Of a stretch of DNA of 64,000 nt, positions 26,507-36,453 are shown piece after piece (positions within the stretch are counted from its first letter, which is position 1; every line of letters begins with the position of its first letter). The DNA comes from Candidatus Heimdallarchaeota archaeon (GTDB lineage Archaea > Asgardarchaeota > Heimdallarchaeia > Heimdallarchaeales > Kariarchaeaceae): the NCBI GenBank assembly GCA_030149205.1, contig JASBSB010000003.1, forward strand, positions 62,001 through 126,000. Direction: 5' to 3'. The notes under the pieces are model-generated. The model was not told where the DNA came from. It searched no databases and saw only the letters and a list, made by a program, of their open reading frames with translations. The translations under genes were made by a program, and so were the position numbers.

Positions 26507-28936
26507 TTACACTCTCCTATAAACTACACTTATTGGTTGTTGTGCTTTAACCTCATCCAAATTAAATACCCATTTTGTGTAATGGACATCTAACCAATTT
26601 CTAAATGAGTCTGCATAATGAGGGGAGAGTTGGTTTCCACTCTCTCCTGGTGGCAAAAGTCCATAAACATTACTCCATGTTGGTTCGACTTCGTAGATTG
26701 CACGCTCTGAAGGTCCATGTGTTTGACTAAAGTCAAGATTGTTGATGTCCCCACCTCGACCTCCACCTGCATTTACAGTAAAGGTTGTACCGTTAGACGG
26801 AGCAGGACCCACGTTCATGCTAATGAATGGAACACGGTTCCCAAAAACGTGCGCAAAAGTTACTTTATGTAACTGACCCCAAGCCCAGAGATCTATATTC
26901 GAAGAATACTTCTTACTCAAAAAGGAAATGGTATGATTTAGAGCCAACGCTGCTACATCAATATAAGTTTCTTTTTTACTAGTCCCATTTATATCAAACC
27001 ATGGGTTATTAGTTGGATTCTTTAAGAAAGTTGCTAGTGCTTCATGAGCCTTGTAATTTACATCTCGAGTTAAGTTATACCCAAGTTTATCGACAAAGGT
27101 ATAATGTACAAAATTAATTCTGAATGTTACAAAAATTGAAGCTGCGATTGATTTCACATACATTTTCTTATCCCATGTTTTTAAATATCCAAGTGCCTTC
27201 TGAATGAGTGGGACATTTGCATTTAATTTTGTAAAATCGTATTTCTCCAGTCCTGATAACACAGGGGTAAGTATATCATCTACCGCTAGGGAGTATATGT
27301 CTGCCTGCAACTGTTTCATTGTGGCGGGAGTCATTTTTTCGTTTGCAGAAATCTTTGCTGATAAAAATTGATTGATTCTCTCACCTCGATATTTCACCGC
27401 ATAAGTTTCAGCAATGTAGAAGAGATGCCTGGTATCAATCTCTTGGTTTGCTGTGGCGAAGAAACCTTTTGAGGGGTTTAAGACATATAATTGCTGGTCA
27501 TATGGAATTGAACCATTCCAATCAATTCCAGGAGCACTTCCGTTTTGTGGTAGAACCCCGAATCCCATGGTTCTTTTCGGAATTAATCCCGTAAATTGAT
27601 ACCCAAAATCTCCAGAAGTAGTCGCAAACACCACGTTTTGACCTGGTACTGCAAAATAGTAAAGTGCGTTATGTATATCTGCAGCGGTTTTCGCTTGATT
27701 CAGTAGAACTAAACTTCTAAATATCTGATCTCTTTGATATCCTACATTCAGTGTCCATTTTACAGCATAACCATTTCGAGTCAGATTCATCACACCAAAA
27801 TGACTAAACTTGATTTTAAGATCATAGGGATTTTGACCTTTTACAGGGATTTTCTCATCAATATAGGTGAATTTTTTCCACGTATTTCCGTTCATTAAAT
27901 AATGAGTTGAATTTTGGTTAAGTGCAAATAGATCAATTGCATCCAGTCCAGTGTTTGTAAATCCCCAAGCTATATTTTTATTATGACCCGCCACTACAAA
28001 TGGCCCACCTGGTAAAGAAAATCCTTGAACTTGGAATGATCCATCAGATACAATAAGATTAACCTGATACCATATTCCTGGAGCTGCTAATCCTAAGTGC
28101 ATGTCGTTTGAAACAATGGGGTTCCCAGATACTGTATGTGCTCCTCCTACCACCCAGTCATTTGATCCAACCCCAATTGAAGTCCGATCAAAGCTTCCAA
28201 ATAATGCTGAAAGAGGGTTATTTGGTAGAAGGGCTTTCAGCTTAGAAACATCTTGTTTTGTTAGGTTACCAACATAGTTAGATGCAGGTCTGTAGGTAAT
28301 AGGAATTATATCAAGTGATTTTGCACCACCTACTGCTTTAATCATATCTAATCTTCTTAGTTCACTTTGCAAACCTCCAAAGGCAAGGTCATATGACATA
28401 ACACCCTGAACCGCCAATGAATCTGCCACTGTCCATAGTTTTGGACCTACACCTAAAACTTGGAATTCCAGGGGAAGAGAATTCTTGTGGCTGGTTATGT
28501 AGTCATTAAGTCCTTGCACGTAAGATGCGACTAAATCAGTAACATTACTGGGTAATCTTTGTTCTGTCGCAATTGCTGCTCGTTTGATACCAAGTTTTCG
28601 TAGAAAGATATCCGCAGACAACTGACTGGGACCAATAATTCTTGAGAGTTCACCATTCGCCACGGAACGATAGAACTCAAGTTGCCATAGTCTATCTCTT
28701 GCAAATTCATATCCTTGAGCATAGACCACATCTTTTAGTGTTTTTCCAACTATGGTTGGGATCCCTAGCTTATCACGATAAACAGTTACAGAGTTGGTAA
28801 GATGAGTTGAGCTTACTTGACCAAATGTGTCATAGCTGTTATTTAACCCTAAATATATCCCCCCAGATAATATCATAATCAAGGCGAGGAACACAACCAA
28901 AGTCCACTTACTAATAACTTTGATTAGATTCGTCAT
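26507..28936 (-). CDS. Penicillin acylase family (S45) Ntn hydrolase, membrane-anchored
   Basis: This is an N-terminal-nucleophile amidase that cuts amide bonds of small acylated molecules, with acyl-homoserine lactones, N-acyl amino acids or beta-lactams as family substrates. The 809 residues start with one hydrophobic helix (about 12-32), suggesting an anchored enzyme facing outwards. The A-chain part has VVYAQGYEFARDRLWQLE. The self-cleavage site is GSNDWVVGG with Ser258 as the new N-terminus of the B chain, followed by SNDMHL and the oxyanion/binding strands. NAGGGRGGDINN sits near the C-terminus, as in the family. The length is normal for a precursor. It is co-transcribed with the small membrane protein downstream. 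The true substrate cannot be told. Confidence 0.88.
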   Translation of the reverse strand: MTNLIKVISKWTLVVFLALIMILSGGIYLGLNNSYDTFGQVSSTHLTNSVTVYRDKLGIPTIVGKTLKDVVYAQGYEFARDRLWQLEFYRSVANGELSRIIGPSQLSADIFLRKLGIKRAAIATEQRLPSNVTDLVASYVQGLNDYITSHKNSLPLEFQVLGVGPKLWTVADSLAVQGVMSYDLAFGGLQSELRRLDMIKAVGGAKSLDIIPITYRPASNYVGNLTKQDVSKLKALLPNNPLSALFGSFDRTSIGVGSNDWVVGGAHTVSGNPIVSNDMHLGLAAPGIWYQVNLIVSDGSFQVQGFSLPGGPFVVAGHNKNIAWGFTNTGLDAIDLFALNQNSTHYLMNGNTWKKFTYIDEKIPVKGQNPYDLKIKFSHFGVMNLTRNGYAVKWTLNVGYQRDQIFRSLVLLNQAKTAADIHNALYYFAVPGQNVVFATTSGDFGYQFTGLIPKRTMGFGVLPQNGSAPGIDWNGSIPYDQQLYVLNPSKGFFATANQEIDTRHLFYIAETYAVKYRGERINQFLSAKISANEKMTPATMKQLQADIYSLAVDDILTPVLSGLEKYDFTKLNANVPLIQKALGYLKTWDKKMYVKSIAASIFVTFRINFVHYTFVDKLGYNLTRDVNYKAHEALATFLKNPTNNPWFDINGTSKKETYIDVAALALNHTISFLSKKYSSNIDLWAWGQLHKVTFAHVFGNRVPFISMNVGPAPSNGTTFTVNAGGGRGGDINNLDFSQTHGPSERAIYEVEPTWSNVYGLLPPGESGNQLSPHYADSFRNWLDVHYTKWVFNLDEVKAQQPISVVYRRV

Positions 28937-29143
28937 TGTTTAATTCTGGAAATTGAGTTTATAAAATTAATCTTAACCGAATTACGATTCTAATTGATTT
29001 TTATACGAAATTTAGGGTAAAAATTTACAGAAAATTATAGTTTTAGAAATCATTTCATTCTAGCAAAACTATTCCATTTTTTATACATTAGACCTAATTT
29101 TGATGTAAGTACATAAAGAAAGAATATCGTAAAGAACTATGAA

Positions 29144-29836
29144 ATGACTTTAGGTACTGAGGATATTATTGTCCACAGAGGTATGGGGAAGCCAGAAAAT
29201 ACCATCTCCTCCTTTGAAAAAAGTATGAGTAGGGGTTACCATTTTGTTGAACTAGATGTTCATCTCACACTCGATGAAAATTGGATTGTATTTCATGATT
29301 TTGAATACTCCAAGGGGAAAAAGATAGAAGAATCTAATACTCAAGAAGTTAAAAATTCGAAGGAGTATGAAGTACCACAGCTTACTGAGGTTTTAACAAA
29401 GTTACCAAAGTTAAGGGTAAATATCGAACTTAAAGTACCAAAAAATGATGAAAACTCATTTAATATTGGTAAAAAGTTTGGTAAATTTATAGACTCATAT
29501 TTTTCAGTTGAAAGAGGCTACATCTCATCTTTTAATTCAAAAGCCTTGAAAGGTGTGAGAGCCTCAAACCAAGAGGTGAAACTTTCATATTTGACCACAA
29601 GGCCAAAGCCAAGTGAATGGGAGTTGTTAAATCGAAAAATTGATCTCTACTCGGTAAATCCATTGTTTATTCTATTAAGAGAAAAGCATGTTATCTGGGC
29701 ACACAAAAATAATCTTGAGGTACATCCATGGGTTGTAAATCACAGAAGAATGATTCTTCGAATGATGCGCTTGGGAGTTGATAAGCTTATCACAGACAAG
29801 CCAGACCAGGTAAAATCAGTCATTGAAACTACGTAA
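29144..29836 (+). CDS. Glycerophosphodiester phosphodiesterase family protein
   Basis: It would hydrolyse glycerophosphodiesters to glycerol phosphate and an alcohol. The TIM-barrel signature is complete: VHRG with His11 and Arg12, PENT with Glu18, ELDVH with Glu36 and Asp38, and HDF with His51. A later lysine in NIELKVP is the usual position of the sixth ligand region. The protein is 230 residues, typical for soluble cytoplasmic forms, with no signal peptide. A TATA-like TTTTTATAC at 29087-29095 lies about 50 nt before the ATG, so a short leader is possible. It faces away from the penicillin-acylase gene and stands alone. The substrate in an archaeon with ether lipids is not evident. Confidence 0.85.
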   Translation: MTLGTEDIIVHRGMGKPENTISSFEKSMSRGYHFVELDVHLTLDENWIVFHDFEYSKGKKIEESNTQEVKNSKEYEVPQLTEVLTKLPKLRVNIELKVPKNDENSFNIGKKFGKFIDSYFSVERGYISSFNSKALKGVRASNQEVKLSYLTTRPKPSEWELLNRKIDLYSVNPLFILLREKHVIWAHKNNLEVHPWVVNHRRMILRMMRLGVDKLITDKPDQVKSVIETT

Positions 29837-30042
29837 CTGTATCTGATGTGCAGAAGTGGTTCTATAATTGATATATCAGAGAGATAGAAATTAGAAACTG
29901 TGTTTGTGGTTTGTATTAAATACAATGAAATGATCTCTGCTTCTCACAATTATTGCGTATAGGAATTATTAAACGAAAAGATACCTGTCTCATTGTATCC
30001 CTGATTTTTTGGGTTAAATTTATGCTAATTAGATTAAGATGT

Positions 30043-31371
30043 TCAACTCGCCTCAACACTCAATTGTTGAAATTTTCTTATTAGCGGAAGAAAAATCAGT
30101 ATCCCAATCAATACCAAACCTATTGCCACGTAAAAAGTTACACGATATGCATTTACATCAAGGTACCCCTGACCAATCAGGTAATCCGCCAATGGCCCTG
30201 TTATTGCAGAACCTGCAAGTCCAAATGAAAGCATAAAACTTGCATTATAGATCGCAAATAATCTTCCTCTCATCTTCGGTGGGATAGAGTATGAAATTAA
30301 TGAATAACTTACCACCTGAATAAGAATCTGACTGCTGCCAATCAAAGCTGCGGCAATCAAAGACAGGGTAAAATTGGGAACAAAACTTAGAACGACCAAT
30401 CCAACAATAGATAATAGGGATCCTATCATAAACAAATGAATCTCCTTTCCAACAAACTTATACCTATAAAGGAGTAAACTTACGACCAAAACTGCAATTG
30501 AACCAATATTCCTATACAACCCCAATTCAGGTCCACCCGCATTAAATCCTGAGTTTGAGGCGAGGAATAATTGAGTGATTAATATAACCGAGTTTCTTCC
30601 AAAGTTGATAAAAATTAAACTAACAATAAAGGCCACAAACAACCATTTTAAAGGAAATTCAGAGAAGCTCTTATCTGAAACCAAGTTTTCTTCGATCGAT
30701 GTCTCATCCCTTAAAGCTCTTGCTCTTTCATCATTTAATGTAAGTTTTACAAACAAAGCAGTGAGGATCATAATCACTGCTGGAACATAGAATAGAATTC
30801 CATTTTCAAATCCCATTCCATCCTGGTAGAGAAAGCCACCAAATAGAGCACCAAGTATCCCGCCAAACCCACCGACAATCGAAAGCATAGCCATAAGAGA
30901 CGTTCTTTCTTTGGGTAAAGTTAGATCTGAGATGATTGTTGACCATCCTACGTTGGAGAGACTCCAAGGAATTTCAATTAGCGCTAATCCAAAAATGATC
31001 GCAAATCCTGCTTCTGTTAACCTGTTTTGATTTAAAAAGTAAAGTTGAACACCAAACACAAGAAAATGACCGAGACCAGCGATGAATTCTCCTAGAGTAA
31101 TGAATAAAACAGGTCGATGATATTTATCTAACAATCTCCCCCAGAAAAGAGTCTGAGCAGTAGTGTTAGTAATCATCCCCGCAGTTGCAAGCAATGTTAC
31201 CTCAAAGGTTGATAATTTTAATAACTCCTTAAGATAAACACTGACAAAGGTATAGAAAATCGCTCTTCGCAGGAAAGCAAGAAGCTGAAAAGTCGATAAT
31301 CCCAGAATCTCCCCCTGCTTAATAATGGTAAACTGCTCACCAAAAACAAGTTTATTCCCAAGTCTCAACAT
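30043..31371 (-). CDS. MFS transporter
   Basis: The 442 residues form about 12 membrane helices with a central hydrophilic loop (about 205-235), the usual layout of the major facilitator superfamily. The cytoplasmic loop between helices 2 and 3 has GRLLDKYHRPVLF, a variant of the G-x3-D-x2-R-R motif. A glycine-rich stretch (SIVGGFGGILGALFGGFLYQ) marks helix 5. The substrate cannot be told from sequence. It is transcribed alone and divergently from the acyl-CoA synthetase gene, sharing a 120-nt intergenic region. Confidence 0.85.
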   Translation of the reverse strand: MLRLGNKLVFGEQFTIIKQGEILGLSTFQLLAFLRRAIFYTFVSVYLKELLKLSTFEVTLLATAGMITNTTAQTLFWGRLLDKYHRPVLFITLGEFIAGLGHFLVFGVQLYFLNQNRLTEAGFAIIFGLALIEIPWSLSNVGWSTIISDLTLPKERTSLMAMLSIVGGFGGILGALFGGFLYQDGMGFENGILFYVPAVIMILTALFVKLTLNDERARALRDETSIEENLVSDKSFSEFPLKWLFVAFIVSLIFINFGRNSVILITQLFLASNSGFNAGGPELGLYRNIGSIAVLVVSLLLYRYKFVGKEIHLFMIGSLLSIVGLVVLSFVPNFTLSLIAAALIGSSQILIQVVSYSLISYSIPPKMRGRLFAIYNASFMLSFGLAGSAITGPLADYLIGQGYLDVNAYRVTFYVAIGLVLIGILIFLPLIRKFQQLSVEAS

Positions 31372-31491
31372 ATCTCTCCTGTTACTATGGTTAAAATCTT
31401 GTTGAAAGCTCTAAATGAAATTATAGAATCTTAAGCAAGTGTATAAGTAAATTGCACAGATTCATTGCAACAAACTATACTTTTTATTGCA

Positions 31492-33603
31492 ATGTTCATT
31501 GACTCTCATGTGAAATTATCAACGGAAGACATCTCCCATCTTTTCTATCCCAAGTCTTTGGCCATAGTTGGAATAAGCAGAAGAGAAAACTCGCTTGGAA
31601 AAAATCTATTTGATAACTTATTAGCTTCAGGATACAATGGGAGCATTTATCCAGTAAACCCTAAAATGGACGAATTTGAGGGGTACCCTGTCTTTCACAA
31701 ATTATCAGATATACAAGGGGAGGTAGAGCTTGTTGTTTCACTTGTCTCACGAAAATATGTTCTATCACTCGTTGAGGATTGCATTTCAAAGAATGTTAAA
31801 GCTTTGGTCATTATAACCTCAGGATTTGGTGAAATTGATGAAGAAGGAAAAATCATTGAAGACAGAATCCTTGCTCTAACTAATAAAAACAAGATCAGGG
31901 TAATTGGCCCTAATTCTATGGGGGTAAGAAGTGAACTTATGGATTTAAGTTTTAGCCCAGTCAGAGGAAAAGTTGGGGATATTGGGTTTATTTCTCAGTC
32001 AGGTGCTATTGGCGCTGTTACAATGAATCACACCAACCAGAAAGGTGTTGGTCTCTCTAAGTTTATCTCAATTGGGAACAAGAGAGATCTAGATGAGAAT
32101 AACTTGTTAGAGTACCTAGCAACAGATGACTCAACGAAGGTTGTGATGATGTATCTTGAATCCATAAAAGATGGAAATTTGTTAAGAGAACTGTTTAACT
32201 CTAACCCTTTGAGTAAACCAGTAATAGTTGTAAAAAGTGGAAGAACGTCTGAAGGATCCAGAGCTGCAAAATCACATACGGGAGCTGTTTCTGGTAGAGA
32301 TGATCTAATATCTACCATGTTTCATGATCTAAATATTATTCGGGTTAGAGGTATTAAAGAGATGGTTGATGTTGCCTATACATTTAAGAAATCATTACTT
32401 CCAAGTGGGGACAGAATTGGTATAATTTCCAATGCAGGAGGTCCAGGGACTCTAACAACTGATGAGGTTATTCAACGTGGGTTGCGCGTCCCTCTACTGA
32501 CTGGAGACCTGCAGAGAGAGCTCAGAGAAGTGCTACCTGATGAAGCAAGCACACAAAATCCAGTTGATGTTCTACCATCTGCAAGTCCTGAAACCTATAG
32601 GCATTGTATTGAAGTATTACAAAATTCTGATGAGGTAAACATAGTTATTGTTCTTCTACTCCCACCTGTTTTATACCCAATTCAGGACATGTTAAATACA
32701 ATTAACTTGATTAAAAAAACTAAACCAGTAATCGTGGTTGCTATGGGATGTGAAGGGACGATTTCTAATTATGTGTCTTATAGCTTTCCAATATTTTATA
32801 CTCCAGAAGAAGCTGCAATTGCTGTGGAGGCTTTATCTAGGTTTACATTGAATCAGAAGAAACTTACAACACGTAAATCTTCTTTTTCTGGAGGAATTCC
32901 AAATCATATGATTGAAATTGTGGAACGGATCTTAGTACAGAACAAAGGTATTGTGAAACAAGCTGATATCTCTGAGATTTTTTCTCAGTATAACATCCCT
33001 GAGGTTCCATCTCAAGTTGCGAGTAATGTTGATGAGATTACAAAAATTGCTGATCTTTTTGGGTATCCTGTGGTCTTGAAAGCTCAATCTGAGAACATTC
33101 TCCATAAATCAGATAAAGATGCAGTTAAGCTCAATATACAAAATGAGATTGAATTAGTAGAAGCATTTTCTGAATTAATACAGATTTATCGAAGTTTGAA
33201 TATCGATTCTAACGAAGTTATCATCCAGAAACAGATCAACACATATTTTGAACTGGGTGTGGGAGGAATAAGAGACCCAAATCTTGGCTCTTTTGTTCTT
33301 GTTGCTCATGGAGGGAAGTACATTGAGATCAACAATGATTCACTTTTACATTCTGCGCCACTCACTGTTTCAGAAGCCTTGGAAATGATTAGATCATTGA
33401 AGATTTATCCAAGAATTCGGGGTTATCGAGGAGATAGAGGAATGGATGAAACTACTATCGCCGAAATTTTGGTCAATCTCAGCCTTCTAATTTCAAATCA
33501 CAAAAATATAAAGGAGATCGATTTAAACCCAATAATAGGATTTGATAAAAATCTGTATTGTGTAGATAGCAGAATTATTTTATTTGATTCAATGGAATTA
33601 TAA
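31492..33603 (+). CDS. Acyl-CoA/acetyl-CoA synthetase, ADP-forming, fused alpha and beta parts
   Basis: It makes ATP from acyl-CoA, ADP and phosphate, releasing the organic acid, a key energy step of fermenting archaea. The alpha part has the CoA-binding start (FYPKSLAIVGIS), FISQSGAIG, and the phosphorylated-His region SHTGAVSGRD (His near 270). The beta part is an ATP-grasp domain (YNIPEVPS, YPVVLKAQSENILHKSD, FELGVGGIRDP). The order alpha then beta in one chain is the common single-subunit form. An upstream TTG at 31465 is in frame, but I prefer the ATG at 31492, which sits just before the usual N-terminus; a TATA-like GTATAAG is at 31441-31447. With IorAB downstream it suggests amino-acid or keto-acid fermentation. 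Confidence 0.9.
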   Translation: MFIDSHVKLSTEDISHLFYPKSLAIVGISRRENSLGKNLFDNLLASGYNGSIYPVNPKMDEFEGYPVFHKLSDIQGEVELVVSLVSRKYVLSLVEDCISKNVKALVIITSGFGEIDEEGKIIEDRILALTNKNKIRVIGPNSMGVRSELMDLSFSPVRGKVGDIGFISQSGAIGAVTMNHTNQKGVGLSKFISIGNKRDLDENNLLEYLATDDSTKVVMMYLESIKDGNLLRELFNSNPLSKPVIVVKSGRTSEGSRAAKSHTGAVSGRDDLISTMFHDLNIIRVRGIKEMVDVAYTFKKSLLPSGDRIGIISNAGGPGTLTTDEVIQRGLRVPLLTGDLQRELREVLPDEASTQNPVDVLPSASPETYRHCIEVLQNSDEVNIVIVLLLPPVLYPIQDMLNTINLIKKTKPVIVVAMGCEGTISNYVSYSFPIFYTPEEAAIAVEALSRFTLNQKKLTTRKSSFSGGIPNHMIEIVERILVQNKGIVKQADISEIFSQYNIPEVPSQVASNVDEITKIADLFGYPVVLKAQSENILHKSDKDAVKLNIQNEIELVEAFSELIQIYRSLNIDSNEVIIQKQINTYFELGVGGIRDPNLGSFVLVAHGGKYIEINNDSLLHSAPLTVSEALEMIRSLKIYPRIRGYRGDRGMDETTIAEILVNLSLLISNHKNIKEIDLNPIIGFDKNLYCVDSRIILFDSMEL

Positions 33604-33693
33604 CCATCCACTCATTTCTAACTAAGCAATTATTTAGACTTAAACCTTTAAATTAATATACATTTTATTGCTTTTTGTTTTATGGTGAGCTAA

Positions 33694-35523
33694 GTGTTAA
33701 TAGGAATTGAGGCTCAGCAAAAGGGAACACTTTTGTTGGGAAATGAGGCAGTAGCCCAGGGGTTATTAGATGAAGGAGCAACATACTTCGCAGGGTATCC
33801 CGGTACCCCTTCAACAGAAATTATTGAATATGTTTTCAAAACAAATAAAAGTGAATCAATAGTTGTTCATTGGTCTTCTAATGAGGCTGTTGCCTTTGAA
33901 GAAGCAGCTGCTGCTGCGATATCTGGAGAATATGCAGTATTTACCGCAAAACACGTGGGATTGAATGTCGCAGCTGACCCATTTATGACACTAGCTTACA
34001 TGGGTGTAAGAGGTGCAATGGTGATTTGTGTTGCAGATGACCCATCAATGCACAGCTCACAAAATGAGCAAGACACCAGATGGTATGGACGGTTGGCCCA
34101 TTTACCAGTGTTAGAACCTACTGACCCAGAAAATGCCTATGAATGGGCTAGAAGAGCGTTACAACTCAGCTACAAAATCAAATTACCGGTAATCCTTCGA
34201 CTGACAACCAGAGTTTCACATGGGTTATCTTCGATTAAATTTGCCCCACCTATTAGTAAACCCAAACAGGATTACACAAAGGATCCCTCCAGGTTTGTTT
34301 CATTACCATCCAACGCAAGAAAAAACAAACTTCGATTAAACAAGGCCTTTTCCGAGGTTGAAGAGGAAATCGAGAATCCTATCTATTACAAGAAATCCTT
34401 ATCAACTCCTCAGCATAGTTTAGGGATAATAAGTGCAGGTACTGCAGCCAGCTACTGTGAAGAGTTACAGGCTGATCTTCCATTTGACCTCTTTATCTCA
34501 TATGTCACACATCCTCTTCCAAAAAACGCATTAACAAAATTTATGCAACAACATTCAGAAATTTTGGTGGTTGAAGAACTTGATCCTGTTATTGAAGGTG
34601 ATTTGAAACAATTAGCTTATGAGAGAAAAATTGAAACTAACATAGTTGGTAAACAATATATCCCCCTAAACTACGAATTAGGTCTAGAGAACATAGAAAA
34701 TGCAATAAGAGATCTTTTGGGGCTAGAAAAACCAGAGGTAATTGAGATCCCCTTAAACAATTCAGATATTATCGTCAGACCCCCAACCTTTTGTGCAGGA
34801 TGTCCACACCGTGCGACCTACTATGATTTAAACAAAGCATTAAAGCATCAGGATGTGATTTTCTCTAATGACATTGGATGTTACTCGCTTGGAGCTCTTC
34901 CCCCGTTTAATGATGCGGACTCACTTCTCTGTATGGGAGCAAGCATAGGAATGGCAGTTGGATACTCGGAAATTTTCCCAGACAAAACAATTGTGGCAAC
35001 CATTGGTGATTCGACATTTTGGCATTCTGGGGTAACTGCACTTTCAAATGCAATTTGGCATAATTCCAATATTCTTGTTGTAGTGATGGATAACTCTACC
35101 ACAGCGATGACAGGTACTCAAGAGAATCCTTCAACGAATAACACCCTAAACATTTTGGAGACTGCCAAAGGTATGGGAGCATTAGCCTGGCAAGTTAACT
35201 CCTTTGAGAACAAGGAATTAGTGCAGATAATCAGAGAGAAGGTAAAGTTACCGGGAGTTAAGGTGTTAGTTGCTAAGCAACCTTGTGTCATTTATGAAAA
35301 TCACTTAAACAAAGAAAGAGAGATACCACCAAAGGGGGTCATTAAGGTCGATATGGATAAATGTACTCTCTGTGAGCTCTGTGTCTCTGATTTGAACTGT
35401 TCTGCTCTTAGTTTACAAAACGGTGAAATTATTGTAGATGGGGCACAATGCAATGGATGCGAATTCTGTGCAACCATATGCCCTCGAGACGCATTTTCTT
35501 TGGAGGTAAGGACAAATGAATAA
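33694..35523 (+). CDS. iorA: Indolepyruvate:ferredoxin oxidoreductase, alpha subunit
   Basis: It oxidises aryl-pyruvates from aromatic amino acids to aryl-acetyl-CoA, reducing ferredoxin. The 609 residues match IorA: LLGNEAVAQGLLDEGA and GYPGTPSTEI at the start, the pyrimidine-binding domain, then CAGCPHRATYY and the thiamine-diphosphate motif GDSTFWHSG to DNSTTAMTG. Two ferredoxin-like [4Fe-4S] motifs close the protein (CTLCELC and CNGCEFCATICP). The GTG start has a GGTGAG ribosome site 7 nt upstream. It overlaps iorB by 8 nt, so translation is coupled. Its acyl-CoA product could feed the ADP-forming synthetase just upstream. Confidence 0.95.
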   Translation: MLIGIEAQQKGTLLLGNEAVAQGLLDEGATYFAGYPGTPSTEIIEYVFKTNKSESIVVHWSSNEAVAFEEAAAAAISGEYAVFTAKHVGLNVAADPFMTLAYMGVRGAMVICVADDPSMHSSQNEQDTRWYGRLAHLPVLEPTDPENAYEWARRALQLSYKIKLPVILRLTTRVSHGLSSIKFAPPISKPKQDYTKDPSRFVSLPSNARKNKLRLNKAFSEVEEEIENPIYYKKSLSTPQHSLGIISAGTAASYCEELQADLPFDLFISYVTHPLPKNALTKFMQQHSEILVVEELDPVIEGDLKQLAYERKIETNIVGKQYIPLNYELGLENIENAIRDLLGLEKPEVIEIPLNNSDIIVRPPTFCAGCPHRATYYDLNKALKHQDVIFSNDIGCYSLGALPPFNDADSLLCMGASIGMAVGYSEIFPDKTIVATIGDSTFWHSGVTALSNAIWHNSNILVVVMDNSTTAMTGTQENPSTNNTLNILETAKGMGALAWQVNSFENKELVQIIREKVKLPGVKVLVAKQPCVIYENHLNKEREIPPKGVIKVDMDKCTLCELCVSDLNCSALSLQNGEIIVDGAQCNGCEFCATICPRDAFSLEVRTNE

Positions 35524-36154
35524 CCTCCAGATTAACATTGTTGGAGTTGGTGGCCAGGGAACTATAAGTATAGGCAGACTCCTTTTACAAACAGGACTGA
35601 TCCAAGAATACAACATAAGAGGAAATGAAACTCATGGGATGAGTCAAAGAGGCGGTTCTGTTAACTTTCAAGTCAGAGTTGGACAATTTAAGGGGGTCTT
35701 GATCCCTAATTCAGGTGCAGATATCATTTTGGCCACTGAGCCCATGGAGGCAGTGCGGTGGATCAACTCTTTAAAGCCAGATGGAATCGTAATTTCTGAC
35801 AAACACGCAGTCATTCCCGCTATTGTTAATGTGACAAAACAGAAGTATCCAAAATTAGAGAAGCTGATAGACTATGTTAGAATGAAAACAAATAATATCA
35901 TTTTGATCCCCGCCATGAAAATAGCAAGATCATACAATAATGACAAAGCCGCAAACTTGGTGCTCCTTGGAGCTCTGCTACAGGTGACTCCACTCTTTGA
36001 TCCAAATATCTTACGATCACTAATCAAGGAGAAATGGCCTAGAATGGCTGAGTCTAACACCATCTGTTTTGATGCTGGTATCAGATACGTTCAAACCAAT
36101 TATCCAGATTATGTTAAGAATCGCTCTAAGCTTATTCAAGATAACCCAGTATAG
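35516..36154 (+). CDS. iorB: Indolepyruvate:ferredoxin oxidoreductase, beta subunit
   Basis: This is the gamma-type domain subunit that pairs with IorA. The 212 residues contain VGVGGQGTISIGRLL near the N-terminus, then ETHGMSQRGGSVNFQVR, the hallmark of the 2-oxoacid oxidoreductase gamma domain, and ILATEPMEAVRW. Start and end overlap or touch their neighbours: 8 nt with iorA at the 5' end, and a duplicated promoter-like element begins at its stop codon. Confidence 0.95.
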   Translation: MNNLQINIVGVGGQGTISIGRLLLQTGLIQEYNIRGNETHGMSQRGGSVNFQVRVGQFKGVLIPNSGADIILATEPMEAVRWINSLKPDGIVISDKHAVIPAIVNVTKQKYPKLEKLIDYVRMKTNNIILIPAMKIARSYNNDKAANLVLLGALLQVTPLFDPNILRSLIKEKWPRMAESNTICFDAGIRYVQTNYPDYVKNRSKLIQDNPV

Positions 36155-36194
36155 ATTCTTCCGAGCTTAAATGTAGATTCTTCCGAGTTTAAAT
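36152..36194 (+). repeat. 22-bp tandem repeat carrying two TATA-like boxes
   Basis: The 21-base unit TAGATTCTTCCGAG(C/T)TTAAAT occurs twice with a 22-nt period, at 36152-36172 and 36174-36194, differing at one base. The first copy begins with the iorB stop codon. TTTAAAT in the second copy is centred about 26 nt before the GTG at 36217, the distance of an archaeal TATA box, with CCGAG in front as a possible BRE. It reads as a duplicated promoter for the 78-residue protein and the polymerase. The second copy is the better placed one. Confidence 0.6.
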
Positions 36195-36216
36195 AGTAAA
36201 GCAATGATTTACTGCT

Positions 36217-36453
36217 GTGAGTAATAGGGCACGGATGTTAGCTAGAGAAATCAAAGAGAAATTTGAACCAATAATAAGAACCTCAAACTATTCCAGCCTG
36301 TTAACAGATGCACTTGAAGTTGTTGAAAGTCAGGAGCAACCAACAAAGGATGATTTTTACTGGTTGCTTTATACCATCTCAACACTACTTGTGGAAAAGA
36401 TTCAACTGTTAGAAGACCAGCTTAAAAAATGTGAGAGCAATGAAAAAGATTGA
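36217..36453 (+). CDS. Unknown 78-aa helical protein before the polymerase
   Basis: This is a short, charged, mostly helical protein with a leucine-rich C-terminal helix (LLVEKIQLLEDQLKKC) that could form a coiled coil. I do not recognise it. The GTG start is placed by a TATA-like box about 26 nt upstream (leaderless). Its 3' end overlaps the start of the B-family polymerase, so the two are almost certainly co-translated; a small accessory or clamp-loading-type partner is possible, but this is inference from position only. Confidence 0.6.
   Translation: MSNRARMLAREIKEKFEPIIRTSNYSSLLTDALEVVESQEQPTKDDFYWLLYTISTLLVEKIQLLEDQLKKCESNEKD

Noticed and set aside
29837..30042. The 206-nt gap between the GDPD and MFS genes was read for a small gene or RNA.
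   Set aside because: No cloverleaf, no frame with a ribosome site and no repeat was seen; it is A+T-rich sequence between convergent genes.
31465..31491. TTG at 31465 as the start of the acyl-CoA synthetase.
   Set aside because: It would add nine hydrophobic residues before the usual family N-terminus; the ATG at 31492 is the better start, although the TATA position does not exclude the TTG.
36431..36439. GTG at 36431 as polymerase start.
   Set aside because: The ATG nine bases later fits the conserved first strand (KKIEGWIYAIYF) and is a stronger codon; the difference is only three residues.
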